Assembly (NCBI GenBank): GCA_004794785.1
Contig: SJOL01001273.1
Location: 622,848 to 686,847 of the forward strand
Direction: 5' to 3'
Origin: Opisthorchis felineus
Taxonomy: Eukaryota; Platyhelminthes; Trematoda; Opisthorchiida; Opisthorchiidae
DNA length: 64,000 nucleotides
The notes beneath the pieces were generated by a model. It searched no databases. It was not told the origin of the DNA and was given only the letters and a program-made list of their open reading frames with translations. Positions 1-10,200 of the stretch are shown in pieces; the first letter of the stretch is position 1; every line of letters starts with the position of its first letter. A program made the translations under genes and the position numbers.

Positions 1-324
1 TTCTGAATGGGGATTTGAGCGGTAATCTACTTGTGTTGGTCAGGTGATATGTGTACAAACACCCACCCCAAATTATCAGTCCACCCATAAGGACTATTAC
101 TCGTTCGGTCTCCGGAAACTCAAGACCGGTATCGCCCTTCTTAGTCGTCATCAAGTGAGCACATTCTCCACGTTCCCGTCAACCCTGAACAGAAATTGTG
201 CGAAATTTGCTCATTTGCACACCAGTTTTATTTTGACGGTCTACCTGACAGTTTTTCGCGCATTACAGATCATAGGCTGCGCGCGCTCAGTGCCGTTTGA
301 TAGTACCTGTCACCCCAACATATG

Positions 325-545
325 ATCATGGTCAACGGAAAATTCACCCCCGTCCCCACACCTTGTTGATGTAGAGTATGCAGACGACATCATCCTCATC
401 TTTGTAGACGAGGCCCACACCCAAGCTCTGTTGAATAGGCTGACTACCATCACAACACCCTTCGACACGCGCCCTGCAAAGACATGCTTCAGAACATGCC
501 GCCCCTGAAATTCAAGGAGAAGTGCTGGAGGTTGTGGAGAGTTTT
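325..545 (+). mobile_element. LINE reverse transcriptase fragment (YADD box)
   Basis: The plus strand reads VEYADDIILIFVDEAHTQAL, the catalytic YADD palm motif of a non-LTR retrotransposon reverse transcriptase, followed by LLNRLTTITTPF. After a frame change comes IQGEVLEVVESF, typical of the RT thumb segment that precedes YLGS in these elements. Stops and frameshifts interrupt it, so it is a relic. The RTE/CR1-like class is inferred from motif style. Confidence 0.75.
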
Positions 546-984
546 TCGTAGGCGAATAGCCAGATCCTTTTTATTGAGCGAATGATGGACGAGCATCTTC
601 GCACGCGTACGCCATATATTACTCATGCTCTCATTTACCATAAAAATAAGTAATTCTTTATTCTGGAAGCTAAAAATTGAATTTATTGAGTAACTTGACC
701 TTCGTTTGAAGCCACTCCATGTAATTTTTCCGCGTAAACCCAACACAAAACTTTGATGCGCAAATGTGGGTTTTGGACAATACCTACAAAACAAGATACA
801 ACCAGATGACTAACGACAGCCTGCGTTTGGGGTCCGTGCGACGTCTGAGTCCTTGAGACGAGGGCCTCTGTGACGTTCCCTCCAGCGCAGCTTTATGGAC
901 CACCTTGTAGAGTCCGTGGTTATGGTATGGCTACATAGGTTGTCTAAACGGAGCTAAGATAGCCCAGCTCGAACTCAATGAGCG

Positions 985-1120
985 AAAGATCCGTGATTCG
1001 TGTCCGACCGCGGTATCTTGACTGTCTCTCTCTAGACTTGGCAACCTGACAGTAGCTCAGTCCTCGTGCCTCCTTCGGATGACGTGGCACCTAGGCACAG
1101 AAAGGAGGTTACAGAACGAT
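985..1120 (+). repeat. SINE relic (tRNA-derived family, diverged)
   Basis: Matches the body of the window's SINE family: TAGACTTGGCAACCTGACAG, CTCGTGCCTCCTTCGG and GTGGCACCTAGGCAC. The tRNA-like head is badly eroded. Confidence 0.65.
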
Positions 1121-3204
1121 ATTATTAAGGGAGCTACTCGTAATGCCATGCTCCTTTCTTTTTCACAGCAGTACTGGGCGGTCGATAAATGTTTAGTGAA
1201 GCAGCTCAATGTAGAGCGTGAACTAGCTGATAGTGGATGTGTTACCTCGAGACACAGCTTGCTGATAAACAGCATCCGGCGTGGCGTTGCATTGTGCGTC
1301 TAATAAGCATAGACTTACGTCCACAATTCCTCAGTACAAGGTTGTGTGCCACATGCGTTCATGGAAAATAACGTTCTTCGTCTTTAAATTTCAAAAATGA
1401 ATACCCCAAGTACGTCAAGATAGTGAACCGTGGATGAGTCCAATATGGCCGACCATTTTGGCATCAGCGGGCTGAAGAAAAACGTATGTAAAAACCGGCC
1501 GGAGTACATAGAATCGGAATCTATCTTCAATTATACTAAGCTAGGAGAAGCAACTATATACGGATGGTCAAACAGGATTGTACCAGCAACATCAGATTTC
1601 CTGATTAATCAACCCGAATTCGTGCATCGGCCGGTTCTCCCATCAAATGGAGTAAATCCGAACTTCACTGAGCCACTTTGAGTGGGTCCGGATTCTGCCA
1701 TCGGGTTCTGGCTACTTTTTTCCGTCAATCAAAAGATCTGACTATTCGTGACGTGCCATCATTGGTTAGCCTGTATTCGTAAACCGCAGTGAAGCGTTAC
1801 TTTTAAGTGATTTTGCTGTCTTTGGTGATTCAGTCTTTTTAGAGTGGACCGCAGTCGACACCCGTTTGCATATGCATTGACTTCGCGGATCGCGTAGAGT
1901 CGTTCACCTACCTTCCCAGTGACTGCAGCTTTCAGAAAACAGAAGACTGGTTGTTTTCACCTTTACATGACCTACATAACCGAGCACCGATGCGAGCTAT
2001 AACAGTTCTGTCTGAAGACAAATGCTCGCGCGGGTCAGACTTGTCTGCGAAGCTACTCCTGCATGAACAATGCCCGATCGAATAATCTGGATGGGATTCT
2101 TAGCTCATTGCTACAAGTATTCACCAGTTCATCGGAATCAACAACTTAAGATGTCCGCGCCAAATACTGATCACGTGGGGTTCCCCGTCAAAAGCACACG
2201 TAATAACCCAGATCGGCCAGCTATTAAGAAAGATTTACGAGTCACTCATTCCGAACACTGTTATATTTGCGCATGGAAAGCGTGTTAAACAAATCACCCA
2301 TGGATCAGGGGTGAAGGAAATTCCAACCGGGCATAAATCCATTTCAGATAGATCAACCCAGCTGCTAACCTAGTCTTGCCGGAAAATCCCGAACTGCGGT
2401 AGAAGCAGCAGAAATCTGCAATGCACTCAGTCCAAAAAGCAGTATTGACTAAACTAATTATAACAAGAAACACTAGATATCTATTAAATATCATCCGGAG
2501 TGCCAGCCAAATATAGCGAAGCACCCGTAGTTCTGAAACACCCAATTACAATGGTATAGACATACCACGAGAACTGATGGAATGACTAAGATCAATTGGT
2601 TTTCCAGTTTATTCTTGAACCCGGGATAAAGTGGTTGTGCTAGTGAAGCCACTCAAATAAATAGTAGCGCACCAAAAAAAGACCTTGAGATGCTGGTAAT
2701 AATAATAACAATTCCGAAAATTCCCACTTAGAATAAGAACAAAGATGGGTTGACGAACATGTTTTCGGCAAAATCTTTTCAAGTCATACGGTTGCAAAGG
2801 TTAAGAGAGCAGTATTCAACATATTTGAATGAGCATGGTGTAAATGAACAGGAAATCGAGTGAGAGACGACATTGGCTACCTATCGAAGAACAACTAGTA
2901 CAGGTCACCAATAGGACGAACTGAGCTTGTCAGTGCGGGCAGTGTCGTGGTTGTGTTCAGCACAGGGTATGTGTGGGGGGAGGTGAGTCGGACCATGGCA
3001 AGTACAACACACGAACAAAACGCTTTTACCGACAAAAGATCGCGCCGTGATGTCGTATGGCGATAGCTTCAGCCGCTGCGATCGTGCGTTGCTGTACTGA
3101 TTTGGGTTGATTAGCCGGCGCCTTGTAAACAATGCGGAAGCTTTGGCTGGGTACCACGTTGTGCGCCGTGTCTACTAGATGTTGTACTACTGAGCTGGTT
3201 ATCG
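1121..3204. other. Intergenic stretch, nothing recognised
   Basis: Between a decayed SINE and the Penelope-like fragment I see no recognisable coding sequence. Short open frames such as 1430-1681 and 2070-2288 (plus) resemble no known family. Confidence 0.5.
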
Positions 3205-3420
3205 TCCTCCTAATTCCAGAAGATAGCCAGACTGGATTGTGTTCATTCTTTGGCCGAGTCGCCTAGTCGTGCGTCCAATGTATTCCGCTGCACAGCAGCA
3301 AGAGAATGTGTACACTAACGTATTTTGGGCTTGGGCAGGCACTCTACCTTTGAGATTAAAGGAACACAGACTACTTGTGAACCAGGTTTGGAGTGTTGTG
3401 GCCGGGAAAAATTTGTTCAG
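3205..3420 (-). mobile_element. Penelope-like element fragment (GIY-YIG endonuclease)
   Basis: The minus strand encodes QNTLVYTFSCCCAAEYIGRT then TRRLGQRM. This is the N-terminal core of the GIY-YIG nuclease of Penelope-like retroelements: the LVYTF strand stands for GIY, a Cys cluster follows, then YIGRTTRRL with the conserved Arg. Upstream LNKFFPATTLQ fits the linker found before this domain. The frame soon degenerates, so it is a relic. Confidence 0.75.
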
Positions 3421-3475
3421 ACTGGTAAAAAATCTTCTGTTCAGTAGGTCGGCCGGTATAATAACAATAATAATC

Positions 3476-3540
3476 ACTCAGCTGTAAAATCTTTCCGGTG
3501 CCTAGTTGCAATGCCGCGCGAAGGAAGCACGAGGGTAAAG
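3476..3540 (-). repeat. SINE relic, 3' end only
   Basis: Shares CGGTGCCTAGTTGCAATGCC and GAAGGAAGCACGAGGG with the SINE family. It is a truncated copy without the tRNA-like part. Confidence 0.6.
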
Positions 3541-4774
3541 AACTACGCTGCACATTTTGACAGCTGATTTGACTATCACTGTGGCAACCACACTGCAAGG
3601 TAGGTACTATCCCTGGACAATTTCTACTTACCCCCCCGCATAGTCAGAGATGGACCTAGTACTCGTCAAACTGTTCTGAGCCAGATGAACTTTCATCGGT
3701 TCTCTTTGAAGGAAGAAACACAGCAAGAAGTGGTAATTATTCTCAAGGTCTCGGTAATTATCCAGTTCTCTGTGAGGGTTGTGTTAAAGTCGAGATGTGA
3801 GCATTCTCAAGTAGTCCAATTTCCTGGCAAACTGCAAAGCGTTGGTCAAGTCAGCAGACTACTATAACGGAAATAGTACTCGAAAGATTATGTTTGCCTT
3901 CAAACTGTCTTCGGGATTATCTCGTTGTTGCTCCAATCCTCATGAAATGTACACGGAACGATAGCCATAAATGTCGAGACCAGTTTTACTTGCATTGCTC
4001 CAAAACCACTGCCGGCTGCACTTTTTTGTAGGCTACACCAGTATTACAAAGGACCTGCGTGAGAAAAGCACGCAATTTGCCGGGCCGGACGTAGGTGCGA
4101 CCACGTGGCCAAATAGATGTGCAACGGCAACAGACTTAGAGCTCCGGTATGCCTTACCAATTGGGAAAATTAACAGGAAGGAAAAATGAGGGGAATATTG
4201 ACCGACTAAGGAGCATACCTGATGGTGCTTGATACCGAAAAGACTTGATGTAGTCACCCACATACACCCATTTTACCTTCCTCACGAGAGTACGGAGCTA
4301 ACCAGGTATTCCCGCTGAAGTAAAAAAATCCGTAGGGCGTCCGGGGCAAATGAATCTAAAACAGCCTTCGAATGTAGAAAATTCAAAACAATCAGCCACT
4401 GCCGCTTCTTTAGGGCCATGACGCAAGGGAGCGCTGTCAAACAGCCGCGAACTGTACCTGGTACTCCCGAGTTTTGATTTTCCATGTTGGTAGAAGTCGA
4501 ACTAAACGGGGAAAAAGGGCCCAGCAGTGAAGTAGAGTACCAAAACAGGCGAAACAGTACGCACGATGGAGAAACTATAAGGAGTAACTATTTGACGTAT
4601 CATTTCATGCTCCTTTCGTTCGTATTTCGGTCATACAGTCCGACCAATCAGTGACTAATCTACATCAATGCCAAACATTCCATTTCGGAGGTCCGCTTAG
4701 CCTGATTTTAACTACTACGCTTGAATCACGTGGAACGTGCGACCGATGCACTAGAGTAAAATATCGTCCATCTT
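3541..4774. other. Intergenic stretch, nothing recognised
   Basis: No gene, simple repeat or recognisable transposon is seen between two SINE relics. Confidence 0.5.
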
Positions 4775-4920
4775 CAATACCCTTTCGGTGCCTAGCAGCC
4801 ATGACATCCGAAAGAAGCACGAGGACTGAGATATGGTCAGGCTGCCAAAGGCTAGGCAGGAGCAGTCAAGATGCCGGAGTTGAGCGCGAACCCCGGACCT
4901 TCCGGTCAGCAATCTAGAGC
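4775..4920 (-). repeat. SINE copy (tRNA-derived family)
   Basis: CCCTTTCGGTGCCTAGCAGCC at the 3' side and CCCCGGACCTTCCGGTCAG at the head identify it. The A-box region is eroded. Confidence 0.7.
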
Positions 4921-7025
4921 TTATATAACAACAGAATTCTGAGAACATGCGCCTTGGAACAAAACTAGGGAGGCTCGATTGCATAAGGAAAGGATAAAAG
5001 CCAGTGTACGGCGTCTTGTGTAGACATATCGATCAGGGCTCAACGGTTGCTCTTCTGGTGTTATGTATAGACACTGGGTAAAAATCTAGATACGCAAGAT
5101 ACTGTTGTCCGTTACGTAAAAAAACGCACTGGCTTTTATGTTCAGTGGCTCAGGTCCGGAAGCATAATACAATAGAATACAGTTCCAAAAACTAGCTGCT
5201 CTGAATGACATAGTGATGAATAATAGTGCACAGCAAATTACAGGAACCAGATATGAAGATTTGGGACACAAAGGCCAACACAGAAACCATAGCGCTAGTT
5301 TCAAATTAACGCAGTGATTCAAAAGTCAATTAATTACCTTCTGACCATTTCCAGTTCTTGAGTGCAAGTGGGAACCTAACATTTGCTAACGACCGATTCA
5401 TGCAATTTCCATACGGAACAAAAAGCTGGCCACTGCTGAATAATTTGCATCAATAAAGGGAATTCAACTTAGCGTAAAAGATCGAGCCTCAACGTTATAA
5501 CTATTGCACCGTTAATACTTCGTTGCACAAGAATATGCGGGACACTCAATGCTACCTATCCAAATTCCAATGATAATCCTCTCGCCGTTTTTTCCTTTTT
5601 GAGGTGGGGGGGGGGGAGGAAGGGTTCGTAGTGTGTGAGTTACTTAGCCTGGCAGCCCTTCCGTTAAGAAGACTGTTTGTCAACCCGACACCTACGAATG
5701 AGGTCAACACTAGGGAGCTTATATCAATACCCTTCTTTGGATAGCTTTGAACCGCACCTATACGGTCGAGAAAGAATCCCAGTGGAACCAATGGAACCAA
5801 GTATAGAAAAGACGGAGATATTAAGAGAATAACCATCAACGGTGTATTAAAATACAACAGGCACAATAATGCGATGGGTTGTGGGTCATACCATCATCAG
5901 CTGTAGGACATCAAGAAACATGGATTTTGTTTCAGGGCAAACGCAGGTATGGCCGATGTACCGAACAGCCAACTGCTGAGCTCAAAAGAAAAAAAATAGT
6001 CACAGGGTCATATCACCCTCACAATTAGAATAATACTAGTAACGGTGGTGGCAACAATAACAAGTTAAAATAACCATAGCAAACAATCCAAACGAGAAAT
6101 CAACAATACTGTCGCGAGTTTGCCTAGTGGCAGTAGAGTGCACATACATGATAGCAGTGATCATATCACGCGGGTTGAGAGGAGCACCCACGCACTACGT
6201 CGGAAGAACTACTTATTGACATGGTTGTCATAGCACAAAGAAAACAACCGATAACAAACGTCATCTAAAAGTAATCAGAAGAGAAATATATGGAATAATA
6301 GCAAAGACAACAAAACCTGCCTGACTCCGTAAGTCAGACCAGAAGGCAACAGAAAGCCAGCACAATCGTGGAACCTCGGTCAAAGGAAAAGGGGATCTCT
6401 GTATCGAAAATGAGCGCCAAGACCACAACTTCAAACGGTGAGGACACTGACTGGCATAAAATATAACGAATGGATTGACTGTACATTTTGACAGAATCAG
6501 CAAATGAGGAGAGGTAAATCAGAGCAAATCGTCAGCAATACAATGTTCATGAAATGTTCAAAGGAAGCTCTATTATTATTACACTTCAGTGAAATAGAAG
6601 ACATTAGGAAAGACACGGGCGCCTGGAGAAGCGCTGAAGGAGTTGTGGTAGAAAATGTGTACATGGGAGAGCAAGTCTCAGGTAGATGGAGCGAAAAAGT
6701 GGAAGTAGATGAAATCTAACCTACTTCGAACGCTAACAGGCTGTGCTAATGAATGTACATAGGCGTCATAATGCAAGTGTCGATGGATCACAGGACAGAA
6801 ATATATGAAATCGGGGTACCTGGGAAGGGGAACTAGGAATGATTCCATTCGAAAACAGCGGAACGTCTCGGCGCTTCGATCTTTTTGGAATGTCCGCAAC
6901 AAACCAAGTATGAAGTATGAGGCTAAAGAGAAACGATGCAGCGATTGACAACGCGCACAACGAATGAGAACAAGGAAATGCTGGTCCAGTAAGCAGGAAA
7001 CCAACAAGTTAGAATGCAAACCTAA
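4921..7025. other. 3' flank of the NIPBL gene, no gene recognised
   Basis: The sequence immediately below 7026 is probably 3' UTR on the minus strand, but I could not find a convincing polyadenylation signal. Further down are an 11-base G run (5606-5616) and AT-rich stretches. Open frames of 70-113 codons (5552-5866 minus, 6504-6719 plus, 6678-7019 minus) match nothing I know. Confidence 0.5.
5606..5616 (+). repeat. G homopolymer (11 nt)
   Basis: An uninterrupted run of 11 G on the plus strand. Confidence 0.9.
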
Positions 7026-7214
7026 TCAACGCATAACCTTTCTTGACTTCTTTGGTTTGGCTGTTGGAGAGGCACCGGCAGGCGAAGATGGACCACTAAA
7101 TGTGCTGCAGTCGGACGGTGTTGAAACGGAAGACACAGATGAAGAAGACAACGAAGAGGAATCCTTTCGGACACTATCTTCTGAGGATGACGATGAACCG
7201 GAAAGCCGTCGGAC
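7026..7214 (-). CDS. NIPBL: NIPBL exon 25 (last coding exon, Ser-rich basic C-terminus)
   Basis: Residues 3191-3252 and a TGA stop at 7028-7026. The acceptor CTCCTAAACAG|GTC, with a long CT-rich tract, is phase 0 and compatible with exon 24. The product is [18 protein letters not shown], then Ser-rich sequence, ending [10 protein letters not shown]. The composition fits the Ser/Lys-rich tail of exons 22-24. Linkage to NIPBL rests on phase, strand and composition only, because the conserved vertebrate C-terminus is absent. No clear AATAAA was found downstream. Confidence 0.65.
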   Translation of the reverse strand, partial: VRRLSGSSSSSEDSVRKDSSSLSSSSVSSVSTPSDCSTFSGPSSPAGASPTAKPKKSRKVMR

Positions 7215-10200
7215 CTGTTTAGGAGAGAGAGAGAGACATACCGAAAAGAAGAGCCAAGAAACAGGCTGCAACGGGGTAAAGGGAATCTTATCAGGACCGG
7301 GAGATCCGGAAATATTGAGTGAAAAGATTGATGGGCACGGGTAGCAGCACAAAGAGGCACGGCTACACCACCCTGGAGAAGAACGTTTACCGAGCGAGAA
7401 GAAATAGGGTGTGAACAGGCCAACGTCACTGATGGAGACCTCTGTGAACCTCCTGGAACTGGTAGATAGACCACTAAATAAAGCAGGCGCCCAACTTGTT
7501 AGCTGTTCTAAAAGAATCGCAAGACAACATATCAATAAGACGGAGGAGATTGTGGGCAAAGTGAAGCGGGAAAGCTGGTCAGGATATGGGCTCGAGATGA
7601 TAGAGGGAAGGAAAGTGAGATTGGTAACGAGGAAAAGGTCTAAGGTCTGTGGAGAGTCGTTGTCCGGGACGCGTGCAAGAAAAGCAACAGCTTGTGAATA
7701 ATTGGCAATGGAAAAATGCACCCTCGAAACTAGCTTGATGAGTGATAACCGGTGAAGAAAACCACTGGAAATAAGGGACTCTAAAGCCATCAAGAAAACG
7801 GTTTAGCAGTGGAGTGGGAGTGGATGATGTGTTCAAGGTTGAAATCGGGGGAGGGTCAGACGTTTCATTGCCCTGATGAGGATGATAAATGAAGAGCATA
7901 TTCATTCTCAGGAGCAAAATATAATTTTACTAGGAAGATGAAGTGGGACTTTAACGAAACACCCACGGAATAACGGGTGAGAGATACGGAAGACCACAAA
8001 TTCCACCTTTAAAACGAAGACAGTAATAGATATATGAGGTTATTCTTCCCGAGGACTCGCGTGTCGGCCGGAAACAAGATTGGAGGAGAAAAGATAGGGG
8101 TGAACTGGGCTAGCATTATTGAATGGAACGCGCATGCTCGAAATCGAGACTGAGAGCTGACAACGAACATTCACGATGGTTATTTGTTATATTGGCCGAC
8201 AAACCAATCCAGAGGCATGAAGCTGCGAACCCCATAAAGACCATACAGAGTAGGCGGTGGCAACTCATCCGGGAGCAGCGTTAGCCATTTTCTCACTGTG
8301 AAGAACCCAACCCTATTTCCAAATGTACCAGTATGTCCATGAGCAAGTGCTATCAATAATCATTTGCGTGTAAAATAGCCGTATTCCACTCGACCAAATG
8401 AAAAATGGCTCCTCATTAGAATGGGGAATTCCGCACCGATACCGCATAACCGCAAGCAGTTAGGCAATCCTACGGCACGCGACTGACCAAAGGATCGTGC
8501 CGCTTGCCGTCCCAGCATCAAAGCGAGCTCTGATTGACCGAAAGTCTGAACTCAACAGCCAATCATGACCCAGTCTCTGCCGAATACCGGTTACCAATAG
8601 CGCGTCCAGAAGGCGTCAGAGTTGCCAGAATGTTGTCGCCGCATACACTTTATAAATAACGCACCGTACATGCGTTTTTGACCTGGTTTTGGACGCTAAT
8701 ATACGTTGTGCACCTTTGGTGGTTGTTTTGACGGGAACGCCAGCTTGGAAGGTTCAGACCGAGAACTAAGCTGAGAAAATACCGTTATTACACTATTACA
8801 ACCACGCTTTTTAAACTTGAAATTTGATTTCCAAGCCTGTTACAGGTTCTACACAGTACCAGCATGTACTATCATAGATCATGAGAGAATACACGGTAAC
8901 GGGCAACAGCAAAAGGCTTAAACCAGACACCCGATAAGAATTGGTACCCAGATACATGGAGTACTCGAAATGGGACAGAGCTGTGGCACAATTCGTGAAT
9001 AGGATAATTACTTCATAGGGAATGAGCCATCTGCAAATAAGCGGCCAAGACCAAGCAGCGCTGGTATCAAGAAGTTTTGGTAATCTATAAAAGGCCGCCG
9101 ATTTCCAGTGACGATATCATGGTAAAGTCTACGTGACTGATCCTTACATAAAGCTAGGTAAAGCAGTAGGAAAAGCTCCATAGTACTGGACCTTTCGCAG
9201 AACTGGTCATCATCACTCCTGGGATAGTACGCTTCATTAGGCAGTACCCGGCTACTCAGAAGACGAGCCGAATAGCGTACAAGGCACCATTTACCCCGTC
9301 CGGATCGAACGGTTTTGAGACCATCGACATAAGTGGGCAAAAGGTACATTTGGGATCATGGATGGTTACCACTCATCTAGATGGCTCATGAATCACTCCA
9401 GTAGTGGTTGTTTCGATCGCGATGCCATCCCCACTGATAATGAAGATAGATTGTTGGGCCTACTACTGAACCACTTGTTCCTTCTGCCTACTGACTCGTA
9501 ATAACGACATTTGGCGCTCCACTGTATCAACCCAAACATGGACATACACTGATCACACTGGGGTCATCCTTAGGATTGACCTAATTGTGTTGATTATGAC
9601 TGCTTTGGTAGGCGGACTATCACCGGATTAAAACACATGGATCTAACCCGACTGTCTGATGCAGCGTTACCAGTCCAGTTGTCAGCACAGGCCCCACACC
9701 ACTCCAGCCCTGAGGGTTTTGAGTCACACTGTAAAGTACTCAGCAGTATTACAGTTGTGTTTATGTGTGACACTGGATTTTTGCTACATCCCTTCAACTG
9801 GTTAAAAAAGGCGCCGGCTACCACCATTGCGCGCCTTGCCTTAAAGTGCGATCATGAATCACGCTGGTCTGAACAAAGCTGAAAATTGTTGAATCTGGGA
9901 ACACCCGGAACTTTCCCACCTCATCGGTGCCACATCAGCGAAACTACAGGCGAGGAAGACAGTGCAAAGGTATACAACCTACGGAGTCAACTGAAGTGCT
10001 AGGCGGAGCACTTCAAAACCCAGTTCAAATGGTCATCTGAGCTCTCCGTACTACCAACTACATCTACCTTTATTCGTTGGCATGTCACGCTGGGTAGCCA
10101 ACCTTCCACAAACCCAGAACTTAGGAAAGAGACCACCAACGTCAACCGGCACAAATCATCAGGTCCATACAATCCGCTCCCAGTGCTTCTCAAGAACAGT

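Noticed and set aside
6964..7344. 126-codon acidic open frame on the plus strand
   Set aside because: It is the antisense shadow of the Ser-rich last NIPBL exon and its pyrimidine tract.
7026..7793. 255-codon minus-strand frame as a single gene
   Set aside because: Only the part after 7214 has the composition of the NIPBL tail. The upstream part runs through a CT-rich intron end and is low-quality coding sequence.
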